From NCBI GenBank assembly GCA_963742305.1, contig CAVULN010000051.1, positions 1-64,000 on the forward strand: a DNA stretch of 64,000 nt, written 5' to 3'. The notes under the pieces were generated by a model. That model did not search any database, was not told the origin of the DNA, and saw only the letters and a program-made list of their open reading frames with translations. The stretch comes from Roseiarcus sp963742305 (GTDB taxonomy: Bacteria > Pseudomonadota > Alphaproteobacteria > Rhizobiales > Beijerinckiaceae). The position numbers and the translations under genes were made by a program. Positions 43,102 to 52,558 of the stretch are shown here, one piece after another; position 1 is the first letter of the stretch; each line of letters opens with the position of its first letter.

Positions 43102-44948
43102 TCACGCGGCCTCTCCGTGCACGCCGCCAGATAGGCCTCCTGCACCTTCGGATTGATCTTGATCTCTTCCGGTGTGCCCTCGACCAGCACGCGCCCCTCT
43201 TGGAGCACGGTGACGCGGTCCACCAGCTCGAACAGCGAGTCCATGTCATGATCGATCACGATCATCGTGCGCCCGCGCGCGATGGACTTGAGGAGCGCGA
43301 CCGTCTCGACCCGCTCCCGCGGGCTCATGCCGGCGAGCGGCTCGTCGAGCAAGAGCAGGCTCGGCAGGGTCGCGAGCGCGAGCCCGATTTCGAGGCGTCG
43401 CTTTTCGCCGTAGGCAAGCTCCGAAACCGGCAAATCGGCCCTGGCCACGAGGTTGACGAGCGCCAGCGTCCGCTCGACCTGGTCGTCGAGGCGGGGGACG
43501 CTGCTGAGGCTTCGGAACAGATCGAGCCTGAACTTGCCGCGGATCTCGCCGAGCGCCGCGATCGTAAGGTTCTGCCTGACCGTCAGCCGGTCGAAAAGCT
43601 GGTTGATCTGGTAGCTCTTGGTGAGCCCAAGCTGGCAGACGTCGCTGACGCTCATGCCCGTGATGTCGCGGCCTTCGAACAGGATCTGGCCAGAGCTCGG
43701 GTGAACCTCGCAGGTGAGCATCTTGAAGAACGTGCTCTTACCCGCCCCGTTCGGTCCGATGACGCCACGCATTTCGCCGTGGTTGACGGTGAAGTCGATG
43801 TTGTTGTTGGCGATGAGGCCGCCATAGCGCCGGGTGAGGCCAGTCGCCTGAAGGATCGGTCCCGACGTCCGGTCGCTGGGACGATGCGGCGCCGGCATCG
43901 CGTTTTCGGCGGCTTGCGCAATCGCCGCGCCGGAGAGACCGCTTTCGGCGACCGCGACGGTTTTGGCTCTCCTCGTTCGGCTGGCGGCGAGCCGGTAAAG
44001 ATCGACGATCGCGCCCACGATTCCGCGCCTCAGGAAACAGACGAGCAGCACGAACACGACGCCGAGCACGAGCTTCCAGGTCGCGCCGAGATGCAGCGTG
44101 TTCTGGAAGAAGTCGCTGAGATAAAGCCAGACGGTCGCGCCGACCAGCGGTCCGAACAGGGTGCCCGCTCCGCCGATCGCCGTCTGCATGACGAGCTGGC
44201 CGGAGGTGTCGAACATGAAGGCGTCCGGCGGCATGAATCCTTGCATGAGGGCGAGCAGCCCGCCGGCGAAACCGGCGTAAGCGGCGGCCACGACGAAGGC
44301 GGTCAGCTTGTAGCTATGGATGTTGTGGCCGAGTGCGGCGGCGCGGAGCGGGTTGTCGCGCAGCGCGCTCAGGATCGCCCCGACCGGCGAGCGCACGATG
44401 CGCAGCGCGATCACGAAGCCGACGAAATACCAGAACGCCAGAAACACATAGATCGACCAGTCGCTCTTGAAATGCAGCGTGGTGAAGCCGAGGTAGACGC
44501 TCGGCGGCGGCACGCCCGGCAGGCCGTTCTCGCCGCCGGTGTAGTCCGACAGCGGATTGAACTCGACGAAGAAGAACACTTCGGCGATCGCGACCGTGAT
44601 CATCGCGAAATAGATGCCGGTGCGCCTGAGCGCGATCAGGCCGACGAGATACCCGACGATTCCGGCGACCACGGCGCCGATGAGGATCGCCGGGAGCACG
44701 TAGGGAAAATTGACCTGGGTCAGAAGATAGGCGGCGAACATGCCGCCGGTGCCGAAGAACGCCGATTGTCCGAACGAGAGAAGGCCGGCGTAGCCGAACA
44801 GGATGTCGAAGCCGAGGCCGAACAGGCCCCAGATCAGGATGCGGTTGATCGTCGTCGGCGCGAAGCCGAGATGGGGCAGGACGAAGGGCGCGGCGATGAG
44901 TCCGAGAGCCGTCAGGGCCTCGACGAGTAAGGGACGCTTCGGGTTCAT
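43102..44948 (-). CDS. Fused LivM permease - LivG ATPase
   Basis: Residues 1-325 are a LivM permease with about ten helices (FGYAGLLSFGQSAFFGTGGM, ALRDNPLRAAALGHNIHSYK). After a linker, residues from about 375 are a LivG ATPase (RGVIGPNGAGKSTFFKML, SYQINQLFDRLTVRQNL, DEPLAGMSPRERVE). Natural fusions of this kind occur in alphaproteobacteria. Near 43120 a missing C shifts the frame, so the C-terminus EAYL continues as nonsense to 42885 instead of ending at 43102-43104. The start ATG 44948 is 13 bases after the livH stop. It works with LivH, LivF and the periplasmic binding protein. Confidence 0.82.
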
Positions 44949-44961
44949 CTGCGGGCCGGAC

Positions 44962-45861
44962 TCATTCGCGGCCCGCCGTGCCGAGAAGGCCGTAAGGCCG
45001 GAACACAAGGACCAGCGTCATCGCCACGAACAGCATGACATAGGCGTAGCCCGGATTGAACATCGAGGTGATGCTGATGATCTCGCCGGCGAGCAGGCCG
45101 CCAAGCACCGCGCCGGGAAACGAGCCGACGCCGCCGATGACGACGACGACGAAAGTCTGAACCAGGATCGATTCGCCCACGTCGGGCGAGATCGACACCA
45201 CCGGAGCGTTGACGATACCCGCGAAGCCCGCCGCCATCGCGCCGATCCCGAACACCAGCATGAAGATCTTGTAGACGTCGATTCCGAGCGAATCGACCAT
45301 CACTGAATCCTCGATCCCCGCCCGCACGATCATACCGATGCGGGTTCGGTAGAGCACGAAATAGAGCGCGAGCAGCGCCGCCGCGACGATGCCGAGGAGA
45401 GCCAGTCGATAAGTCGGATAGACCATGAAGCCGAGCGACGTGATGCCGCCGACGGGCGCCGGCACGGTCTTCGACAGGCTGCCGAAGAAGAAGCGCACGG
45501 CCTCGACGAAAACGATGCCGAGGCCGAAGGTGACCAGAAGCTGGTCCTCGTTGGGGCGCGAATAGAAATACCGGACGATGAGCCGCTCCATCAGCACGCC
45601 GACCAGCATGACAAAGAGGGCGCCCGCGATCACCGCCACGATGAAGGAGCCGGAATAGGTATAGGCGACCCAGCCGGCGTAGCCGCCGAGCATGAACATC
45701 GCGCCATGCGCGAGATTCAGCACGCCAAGCATCCCGTAGATGATCGTGAGGCCCGAGGCGATCAGCGCGAGAAGCGCGCCGAGCACCAGCCCGTTGAAGC
45801 ATTGCGAGATGAAATTCGGCCAGTTGATCACGCCGTCCCCCGCCTCGACGCCGATCGCCAA
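44962..45861 (-). CDS. livH: Branched-chain-type ABC transporter permease LivH
   Basis: 299 residues with eight to nine membrane helices. FNGLVLGALLALIASGLTII, LNLAHGAMFMLGGYAGWVAY and VVVVIGGVGSFPGAVLGGLL are LivH signatures. It forms half of the inner-membrane channel with the LivM part of the next gene. It is separated from the binding-protein gene by 169 bases, which hold no clear hairpin or promoter motif. Confidence 0.9.
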   Translation of the reverse strand: MAIGVEAGDGVINWPNFISQCFNGLVLGALLALIASGLTIIYGMLGVLNLAHGAMFMLGGYAGWVAYTYSGSFIVAVIAGALFVMLVGVLMERLIVRYFYSRPNEDQLLVTFGLGIVFVEAVRFFFGSLSKTVPAPVGGITSLGFMVYPTYRLALLGIVAAALLALYFVLYRTRIGMIVRAGIEDSVMVDSLGIDVYKIFMLVFGIGAMAAGFAGIVNAPVVSISPDVGESILVQTFVVVVIGGVGSFPGAVLGGLLAGEIISITSMFNPGYAYVMLFVAMTLVLVFRPYGLLGTAGRE

Positions 45862-46030
45862 CCTATAGCACGGGCTTTGCGCCTGTCTTCATGGCCGCTC
45901 GAACGACCCTCCACGGGCGAGGTTGCCGTCCACTCGCAAAAGACGGCCGCCTCAAGTCCGGCGGCGTCCGGCCGCCCCGGGATGGGAGTCCCTTCCCCGC
46001 GCAGCGAAGGCGGAGGAGGAATGAGTTGTG

Positions 46031-47392
46031 TCAGGAGTAATCGCCGAGCTTGCACGCGGGATCCGGCTTGCCCATCAGCGGCTCGCCGGGCACCACTTCG
46101 AGCACCTCCCACAAGTCCTCCGGGTTCTTCATGTCCTTCGGCGCCTTGCCGCGCACGATGACGACGGGGCGGATCAGCTGATGGTCCTCCGCCCGGAAGC
46201 GCACGTCGCCGACCATGGACGGGAATGTTTCGCCCTTCTCGTATTGCTTGATGACGTCGGGCGGGAAGAACGTGCCGGCCTCGGACACCATGCGCGCCCA
46301 GATCGCGAACTGCATGTAGGCGTTCTCCGCGCCCCATTCCGGCCGATAATTGTACTTCTTCTGGAACGCGTCGACGAACATCTTGGCGAGGGGATATTTG
46401 TCCTCGAGCGTCCACCAGAAGTCGGTGGCGGCGAACACGCCTTCGGTGAGTTCCGGACCGACTTCCTTGGCGAGGAAGGGGATCTGGTAGGGGATCACCA
46501 TCTTCATCTTCGGGGTGAGGCCGAACTGCTTGGCCTGCTGGACCGAGAGTACGGCGTCGCGTCCCCAGTTCACGTTGATGATGAACTCGGCGCCCGAGTT
46601 GGCGATGTTGGTGAGATACTGGCTGAAGTCCTGGGTGCCGAGCGGCGACACCTGGTCCGTCACCTGGGTCCAGCCGCCCTGCGAGGTCAGGAACTCGTTC
46701 ACCGACTTCGTCACCGTGTGGCCGTAGGTGTAGTCTGGCGTCATGAACGCCGCCTTCTTGCCCTTGCCGAAATTCTTGAGCAAAACCGGACCGATCGCGT
46801 TGGCGGCGGTCTCGCCGTAGAAGCACTGGCGGAACGAATAGCGGGCGCAGTCCTTGCCGGTTGTGTCGTTTGAGCCGGAGATGGCGACGAGATAGAGAAT
46901 CTTCTCGCGCTGGGCGAACTTGTTGAGCGCCACCGCCACCGCCGACGACGTCGAGCCGGTCATGGCGATGATCTTGTTGTCATTGATGAAGGTCTGCTGC
47001 TCCTGCACCGCGTTGTTCGGCTTTGCGGCCGAATCGGCGACGACGAGCTTCACCTGTTTGCCCAATACGCCCTTGGTCACCTTGGGCGCGATCTGCTTGA
47101 TGAGGTCATGGCCCTCGTTGAGGTGCTCGACAGCGAGCTCCATGCCCTTGAGCTCATCCTCGCCCTGTACGGCGTAGGTGCCGGTGCGCGGCACGGTCGC
47201 ACCGATCGTGACCGAATCGCCCTGCGAACCGGCCGGCCACGTGCCGAGCGCCGGCTTGTCGTCGGCAAGGGCCAGACCGGCCTGGCCGAAAAAGCCAGGC
47301 GTCAGAACGGCGCCAGCCGCGCTCGCCCCGAGCTTCAGCGCGCCCCGCCGCGAGACCCTGCCCGCGCGCTCATCGAATGGAAAATCGTCCAT
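46031..47392 (-). CDS. Periplasmic substrate-binding protein of the Liv-type transporter
   Basis: 453 residues with a twin-arginine-type export signal (SRRGALKLGASAAGAVLTPG). The mature part is a type I periplasmic binding fold (VTIGATVPRTGTYAVQGEDE, KGMELAVEHLNEGHDLIKQI, IIAMTGSTSSAVAVALNKFA, DQVSPLGTQDFSQYLTNIAN). It delivers the ligand to LivHMGF, and its length is near that of amide/urea-type members. It lies in one neighbourhood with glnK-amtB, so a nitrogenous ligand is plausible, but specificity is not evident from sequence. It is first in the operon. Confidence 0.85.
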   Translation of the reverse strand: MDDFPFDERAGRVSRRGALKLGASAAGAVLTPGFFGQAGLALADDKPALGTWPAGSQGDSVTIGATVPRTGTYAVQGEDELKGMELAVEHLNEGHDLIKQIAPKVTKGVLGKQVKLVVADSAAKPNNAVQEQQTFINDNKIIAMTGSTSSAVAVALNKFAQREKILYLVAISGSNDTTGKDCARYSFRQCFYGETAANAIGPVLLKNFGKGKKAAFMTPDYTYGHTVTKSVNEFLTSQGGWTQVTDQVSPLGTQDFSQYLTNIANSGAEFIINVNWGRDAVLSVQQAKQFGLTPKMKMVIPYQIPFLAKEVGPELTEGVFAATDFWWTLEDKYPLAKMFVDAFQKKYNYRPEWGAENAYMQFAIWARMVSEAGTFFPPDVIKQYEKGETFPSMVGDVRFRAEDHQLIRPVVIVRGKAPKDMKNPEDLWEVLEVVPGEPLMGKPDPACKLGDYS

Positions 47393-47690
47393 GGCGTGTC
47401 CTTCCCTCGACTTCTCAGTGTTGCGTTATTCCCTCAAACGCCAATTCTTGGGCGTTTGCGGACCCTGACCGGAATAAGGTCAATTGCCGGCTCGCCCGTC
47501 AATCCAACTTTCGTCCGACATCGAAGGGGCGGCAGGTCTTCCGGGACGCCCGAACGGTGCGCCTGGCCCGGCCGCCGCGCCCGCCCCCTTCGACTATCTG
47601 TTTGATTCGTGGAAAAGAAGCCGTCCCTGGTCTGCCCGTCGCGTCGGGCAGAGAGCTCGAAACGGGACGACCGATTGCTGACCGCACATC
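47393..47690. other. Intergenic region between the transporter and the stress cluster
   Basis: About 300 bases. It must contain the promoter of the binding-protein gene; no specific motif was recognised. Frames crossing it are unsupported. phyR, which often lies next to nepR, is not here on either strand. Confidence 0.4.
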
Positions 47691-47715
47691 GGAACATCGC
47701 GTGGCCGGTGGCGTT
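47691..47715 (+). promoter_or_regulatory. EcfG-type promoter of the DUF1328 gene
   Basis: GGAAC at 47691-47695, 16 bases, CGTT at 47712-47715: a perfect match to the general stress sigma consensus, 38 bases before the ATG of the DUF1328 gene. Confidence 0.82.
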
Positions 47716-47752
47716 TACCTGCAGAGCAGGCGGCCGATGCGAGGAGAAGATC

Positions 47753-47923
47753 ATGTTTGGTTGGGCGATCGCCTTTCTTATCATTGCCCTGATAGCCGGC
47801 GCGCTCGGCTTCGGCGTCGTCGCCGGAACCGCATTCGCCGCAGCGAAGATTATTTTCATCGTCGCCCTGGTCGCGTTCCTCATCTCGGCCGTCCTCGGCT
47901 TCACCCGGCGCGGCCTGCCATAG
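47753..47923 (+). CDS. DUF1328 small membrane protein
   Basis: 56 residues, almost all in two membrane spans: MFGWAIAFLIIALIAGALGF and AKIIFIVALVAFLISAVLGF. This is the complete DUF1328 (YtjA-like) family length. These proteins are stress-induced and of unknown function. GAGGAGA lies upstream and an EcfG-type promoter precedes it, so it belongs to the general stress regulon. Confidence 0.85.
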   Translation: MFGWAIAFLIIALIAGALGFGVVAGTAFAAAKIIFIVALVAFLISAVLGFTRRGLP

Positions 47924-47981
47924 ACGCACGGTCGGCCGGTCGGGCGAAATTTGGCCGCAATCAAAAGCCCTTCCTGACCAG

Positions 47982-48006
47982 GGAACTAAATGGGTTCGCT
48001 GGCGTT
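47982..48006 (+). promoter_or_regulatory. EcfG-type promoter of nepR-ecfG
   Basis: GGAAC at 47982-47986, 16 bases, CGTT at 48003-48006, 21 bases before the nepR start. It indicates that EcfG drives its own operon. Confidence 0.82.
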
Positions 48007-48026
48007 TCCCGGCCTGGGGGTTGGTG

Positions 48027-48236
48027 ATGAACGGAACTCGCAAGAACGCAAACGCGACGCCGGACCAGGCGGCGCCCGACCGGAAGGCCCTGGAGGCCAT
48101 CGGACGGGCGTTGGAGGCGCATTACACCGACCTGGTTCAGGCGCCGCTGCCGGAAAAGTTCGTCGAACTGCTGGCTCGCCTCGAGGGTGAAAATCGGGCT
48201 TCGGAGCCAAAGGAGAGCGGCGATGCCAACGGCTAG
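48027..48236 (+). CDS. nepR: Anti-sigma factor NepR
   Basis: 69 residues. The central helix pair AIGRALEAHYTDLVQAPLPE followed by KFVELLARLE is the NepR core (pattern IGxxLRxxYxxVVxEPxPxxFxxLL). NepR holds EcfG inactive until phosphorylated PhyR binds it. The ATG at 48027 has a GGGGG stretch 6 bases upstream; TTG 48021 is an alternative. The 3' end overlaps ecfG by 14 bases, ensuring coupled synthesis. Confidence 0.9.
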   Translation: MNGTRKNANATPDQAAPDRKALEAIGRALEAHYTDLVQAPLPEKFVELLARLEGENRASEPKESGDANG

Positions 48237-48753
48237 CTTTAAGGAGGAGCTGCTGGGGGAGATCAAGAATTTGCGCGCGTTCGCGATTTCCCTGTCCGGC
48301 TCGGTTTCGGTCGCCGACGATCTTGTCCAGGAAGCTCTTTTGCGCGCGTGGAGCAATTCGGAGAAATTCCAGCCCGGGACCAGCCTGAGGGCATGGCTGT
48401 TCACCATCTTGCGCAACATCTACTACTCGAATTATCGCAAGCGCGCACGCGAGGTCCAGGACAGCGACGGCTTTTATGCGCGCCGGCTCACGGTTCCTGG
48501 CGACCAGGAGAGCCATCTGGATCTCGAAGACTTCCGCCGCGCGCTGACTACGTTGCCAGCCGAACAGCGCGAGGTGCTGACCTTGATCGGCGCAAGCGGC
48601 CTCTCTTATGAGGAAGCTGCGGTCATTTGCGAAGTGGGGATCGGCACGATCAAGAGCCGCCTGAGCCGCGCCCGTTCGAAGCTTGCCGAGCTATTGGGGC
48701 TCGACGACGCGTCCAGCGCACCGGTCGAGCGCAAGATCCGGCGCGCCGGCTAG
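48223..48753 (+). CDS. ecfG: General stress response sigma factor EcfG
   Basis: 176 residues of ECF15 type. Region 2 is SVADDLVQEALLRAWSNSEK with SLRAWLFTILRNIYYSNYRK, and region 4 is LPAEQREVLTLIGASGLSYE with GIGTIKSRLSRARSKLAELL. AAAGGAGA lies 7 bases upstream of the ATG inside nepR. It directs RNA polymerase to GGAAC-N16-CGTT promoters, several of which are in this window. Released from NepR by PhyR in stress. Confidence 0.93.
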   Translation: MPTASFKEELLGEIKNLRAFAISLSGSVSVADDLVQEALLRAWSNSEKFQPGTSLRAWLFTILRNIYYSNYRKRAREVQDSDGFYARRLTVPGDQESHLDLEDFRRALTTLPAEQREVLTLIGASGLSYEEAAVICEVGIGTIKSRLSRARSKLAELLGLDDASSAPVERKIRRAG

Positions 48754-49097
48754 CTAGCGCGCGCGGCGTTCATTTCGCCGTGGGCCCACGCGAGGGAACG
48801 GTCCTAATGGCGCACACCAGGGCGGGCGGCGAGGCTCGCTTCTGGACGATTGGACAAGTCCATTCGGCCAAAGCCGGGCCGACCTGCCCTGTGTAGAGAA
48901 TCAACGGGACGCCCCGGCGGACTAGCCGGCGCGCAACGTTGACGCCGTGCCCGGCCCCAGCGTACCCGGCCCCAGACTGAAATCAAGAACCGCGCGGACT
49001 TGGCGCGCCGGTCCCTGCGCGGCGATTTTCGATTCGGCGCGTCGCTCATCGGCATCGCGACCGTACCGCTCTGCCCCATGCGCGAACGTTGCGAGCG
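48754..49097. other. Intergenic region downstream of ecfG
   Basis: 344 bases with no supported gene. A GGAAC occurs at 48784-48788 without a matching -10 element. No phyR fragment was found. Confidence 0.4.
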
Positions 49098-49122
49098 GGA
49101 ACCTTCTTCGCACTCGCGGGTT
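49098..49122 (+). promoter_or_regulatory. EcfG-type promoter, weak -10
   Basis: GGAAC at 49098-49102, 16 bases, then GGTT at 49119-49122 (consensus CGTT). It lies 37 bases before the gene at 49159. Confidence 0.6.
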
Positions 49123-49158
49123 TGCCCGGAGCATCTCCTGGGCGAGTGGGAGGAAGCC

Positions 49159-49476
49159 ATGCCACGCGGCGACAAGTCGAAGTACACCGAAAAGCAGCAA
49201 CGCAAGGCAGAGCACATCGAGCGAGGCTACGAAAGCCGCGGCGTTTCGGAGAAGGAAGCCGAACGCCGCGCTTGGGCGACGGTCAACAAGGACGACGGCG
49301 GCGGGAAGCGTGTCGGTGGATCGGGGCGCGGCAAGTCGACCAGCCATCCCGCCGCGCGCAAGGGCGGGCGGATCGGCGGCGCCTCGTCGGCCGAGCGATC
49401 CTCGGCAAGCCGGTCTGCGTCGGCAAAAAAGGCCGCGGCGACCCGACGGCGCAATGCCGCCCACAGGACAAACTGA
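49159..49476 (+). CDS. Small basic stress-associated protein (plasmid-stabilisation-type annotation)
   Basis: 105 residues: MPRGDKSKYTEKQQRKAEHI and GVSEKEAERRAWATVNKDDG form a short conserved helical domain seen in small proteins auto-named plasmid stabilisation protein. A Lys/Ser/Gly-rich disordered tail follows. The real function is unknown; DNA binding is plausible from the charge. GGAGG is upstream. The EcfG-type promoter and position next to ecfG place it in the stress regulon. A DUF2934 gene follows 14 bases later. Confidence 0.75.
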   Translation: MPRGDKSKYTEKQQRKAEHIERGYESRGVSEKEAERRAWATVNKDDGGGKRVGGSGRGKSTSHPAARKGGRIGGASSAERSSASRSASAKKAAATRRRNAAHRTN

Positions 49477-49490
49477 TTTGGAGGAAAGCC

Positions 49491-49712
49491 ATGACTGACC
49501 GAGACGACCAGATCCGGGAGATCGCCTATTTCCTGTGGCTCGAGGCGGGATGCCCCGAGGGTCAGGCGGAGCGCCATTGGCGGGACGCTGAAGCCCTGCT
49601 TGAGTCCGACCCTGAGCCCTTCGAGCGCCTGCGGATCAAAGGCGCGTCTGCCGCTGACCCGGCAGAGAGGCCTGCGACCATCCCTGGCGTTACAGGCGCG
49701 ATCGCTCCCTAG
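49491..49712 (+). CDS. DUF2934 protein
   Basis: 73 residues. DDQIREIAYFLWLEAGCPEG followed by QAERHWRDAEALL is the DUF2934 motif, a helical segment ending in HW-x-x-AE. Function unknown; frequent in stress loci of alphaproteobacteria. GGAGG lies 7 bases upstream of the ATG. Co-transcribed with the gene at 49159. Confidence 0.82.
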   Translation: MTDRDDQIREIAYFLWLEAGCPEGQAERHWRDAEALLESDPEPFERLRIKGASAADPAERPATIPGVTGAIAP

Positions 49713-49878
49713 CATTCCCTTTGCTGCATCATGAGACAGCGCATCGCAGGAAAGGACGTCCAGGTCTTCATTGACGACATCGACAAGCTATTGTGAAGGG
49801 CATAACCTCCGAGACGGATTCCAGCCGCCAATGGCCCAGTCTGTGGGTTAAGTTCGGCCGCCGACGAGGACCGCCGCG

Positions 49879-50913
49879 TTGAAGGATGCGGGTCAGCAGC
49901 TCGACAAGCCGACGCCGGCGCGCCGGCAGAGTTGGGCGCGCCGCGACGATCTCACGGCCAACCACTACAAGGCGATTATCGAGTCGTCCGAGGACGCCAT
50001 CCTGTCGAAGGATCTCGAAGGCGTCATTCTCAGCTGGAATCAAGGCGCGGTGCGCCTCTTCGGCTTCACGCCCGAAGAAGCTGTGGGCAGGCCGGTCACG
50101 ATCATTATCCCGCTCGACCGTCTCGACGAAGAGCCGGCGATCCTCGGGAAGATTCACCGCGGCGAGCGGATCGAACATTTCGAGACCATCCGGCAGCGCA
50201 AGGATGGAAGCCTCGTCGATATTTCGCTGACCATCTCACCGATCCGCAACTCACGCGGGACGATTGTTGGCGCGTCGAAAATCGCCGAGACATAACGGAA
50301 CTGAGGAAGGCCCGCGATCGACAGCATTTGTCTGATAAGAGAGATGAGCCACCGGGTGAGGCATCTGTTCGCCCTATCGGGCGGCATCGTGGGTTTGAGC
50401 GTCCGCTCGGCAAAATCTCCGCAAGAGCTTGCGGAATCGGCCCGCGCGCGCCTCTCGCGCTCGCGCGAGCACACGACCTCACATTCTCGCACGGGGAAGA
50501 CGTGGACCGGCCAACGACGCTCCAGGCGGTCGTGCTTCGTCGCGCCCTTCAATGAACCTGATGCCCCGCGTATCACGTTTTCAGGAATTGACGCTGGCGT
50601 TTCCGGCTCAGCCGTCACAGAGTCTAGCCTTGCTTCTCCATGAATTCGCGACGAACGCCGTCAAATACGGCGCCCTGTCCGGCGCTACGGGAACGGTGAA
50701 AGTCGCTCTTGCCGAAGAGGGCGACGCCATGGTGGTCTACTGGTCTGAGCAAGGGGGACCGACAGTCGACGCGCCGAGGGGCAGCGAGGGATTCGGCACG
50801 TGTTGTCGCGAATCGCGGTCTCTAACCAACTCGGCGGCGAACTTGTCCGCGACTGGCGGCCTGAAGGACTTGCGATCCGCCTCTCTGTTCCTCGATCGCG
50901 CCTCACTCCATGA
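49879..50913 (+). pseudogene. PAS-HWE histidine kinase, broken by several frameshifts
   Basis: The first frame holds a PAS domain (KAIIESSEDAILSKDLEGVI, FGFTPEEAVGRPVTIIIP, DISLTISPIRNSRGTIVGAS) and stops at 50293-50295. Similarity then hops between frames: DITELRKARDR, REMSHRVRHLFALSGGIVGL with the phospho-accepting His, AHDLTFSHGEDVDRP, LALLLHEFATNAVKYGALSG (N box) and SRIAVSNQLGGELVRDWRPE, ending with TGA at 50911-50913. At least four indels are needed. HWE kinases commonly phosphorylate PhyR, so this is a candidate input kinase of the stress system, either decayed or badly sequenced. Confidence 0.75.
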
Positions 50914-51011
50914 GCCAGCGCGACAGGCTCCGCTCTCCCGACGCGCGGCGGGCTTCCGTCGCAGGGCCGGAGATGGCGCGGGCGTCTGGCCCACGCCATC
51001 AGCGGGCCTCC

Positions 51012-51218
51012 CTATCCCAGGCCCTGGCTTTGATACCAGAAGTCGATTTGCTTGCGGGATTCGTCCTTCGCGATGCCGTATCGCTCCTGGATTATCCCTT
51101 CGAGCTTCTCCCGGCTGCCGGCGATCTGAGTGAGGTCGTCATCGGTCAGTTTCCCCCACTGCTGCTTCACCGCGCCCTTCATTTGCTTCCAATTTCCTTC
51201 TACTCGGTTCCAATCCAT
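51012..51218 (-). CDS. CsbD-family stress protein
   Basis: 68 residues, complete CsbD-like: MDWNRVEGNWKQMKGAVKQQ, WGKLTDDDLTQIAGSREKLE, GIIQERYGIAKDESRKQIDF. Such small hydrophilic proteins accumulate in general stress; the molecular role is unknown. GGAGG lies 8 bases upstream of the ATG at 51218, and an EcfG-type promoter precedes it. Frames extending upstream are not real. Confidence 0.9.
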   Translation of the reverse strand: MDWNRVEGNWKQMKGAVKQQWGKLTDDDLTQIAGSREKLEGIIQERYGIAKDESRKQIDFWYQSQGLG

Positions 51219-51243
51219 GGTTGCCTCCTTCATGGACCCGATA

Positions 51244-51268
51244 AACTGCTGACGGGACGTTGTGTTCC
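51244..51268 (-). promoter_or_regulatory. EcfG-type promoter of csbD
   Basis: On the minus strand GGAAC (51264-51268), 16 bases, AGTT (51244-51247). It lies 26 bases before the csbD start. The -10 differs from CGTT by one base. Confidence 0.65.
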
Positions 51269-51348
51269 GGCTGGCCGAGTCGCGAGTGGCGCAATAGAGT
51301 GTCAGTCGCCAATGCGTCTTCATGGGCGTACATGCCAAAGGTGATCTG

Positions 51349-52558
51349 ATGCCGTCGTCCGACAAGCCGGTTCCGCCGGTCGTCGAACCCACGCCTGCAA
51401 GCGCGGAGTCGGATCTGACCCTGCGGGCCTTGCACCAGCGCATTCGTCAGCAGGAAATCCTGGCGGAACTCGGCGTCGGCGCCTTGCAAGGACCAGGGTT
51501 CGATCAACTTCTGGCCGATGCGGCGCGCCTGACCGCCGAGGGCCTTCGGACTGAATTTTGTAAGGTGCTCGAATATATCCCAGGCGAAAACCAATTTCTG
51601 GTTCGGGCCGGCGTCGGTTGGGAACCGGGGGTCGTTGGCGTCGCCATCATCGGCGCGGATCTCGCTTCACCGGCCGGATTTGCGCTGAAGACTGGACGGC
51701 CCGTAATCTCCAATCATCTCGAAATCGAGGAGCGCTTCAGAACCCCCGAGATTCTCGTCAGACACGGGGTTCATCGCGCCATGAACGTTATCCTCCAGGG
51801 CGATGGGCGGCCGTTCGGCGTGTTGGAGGTTGACAGCCGTTCGGGAGATCAGTTTGTCGAGCACGATCTCGCGTTTCTTCAGGGCGCCGCCAACATCCTC
51901 GGAATGGCGATCGAGAGGCAACGGTACGAGCGCAATTTGAAAGCTGCGCTCGAGCGGCATCAGTTTCTCATCAAGGAGATGAACCATCGGGTGAAGAACA
52001 GCCTCGCGCTTGTGGGGAGCATGTTGCGTCTGCAGGCCCGCGAAGATTCCGACCCGTCGTTCACAGAGAGACTAGAGGACGCTACCCTTCGGGTGGGCGC
52101 AATCGCTCGGGTGCATGAGCAACTGTATCAAACCTCGGACATCGAGCGTTTCGATGTCGGACGATACATCGAAGCGATTTGCAAAGACCTCGGCGCCAGT
52201 TTCGCGCAATGCGAGATTCACGTTCGAGCGGAGCCGGGAATTGTGATCTCGGCCGACCGGGCCATTTCGTCCGCGCTGATCATCAATGAGCTCGTGTCGA
52301 ACGCGGCGAAGCACGCCTATAAGGGGCATGGCGCAGGCGGAGTTCTGGGTCAACGTCGCCACGACAGGCCTGGACAGCTTTTCGATCGCGGTTCGCGACG
52401 AAGGCGGGGGCTTTCCTGAAGGCTTCGAATTTGGGCGGGGAAAGGGGCTGGGCGCCCGCATGATCCGCACGCTCGCGGAGCAACTGAACGCGTCGCTGGA
52501 AGTCGTCGCGCGCCGCCCCGGCGCCGAGTTCGTCCTCACCGCGCCCCTTACCCCCTAG
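51349..52558 (+). CDS. GAF-HisKA_2 histidine kinase (one frameshift)
   Basis: An N-terminal GAF domain (LQGPGFDQLLADAARLTAEG to GDQFVEHDLAFLQGAANILG) is followed by a HisKA_2 segment, FLIKEMNHRVKNSLALVGSM, with the phospho-accepting His, then an ATPase domain (IINELVSNAAKHAYKG, the N box). Near 52330 the frame shifts by one base and the ATPase continues as VNVATTGLDSFSIAVRDEGG and GLGARMIRTLAEQLNASLEV to 52558. Soluble cytoplasmic kinase of about 402 residues once corrected. HisKA_2/HWE kinases signal to PhyR in this group, and the place beside ecfG fits that. ATG 51349 has AAGG upstream. Confidence 0.82.
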
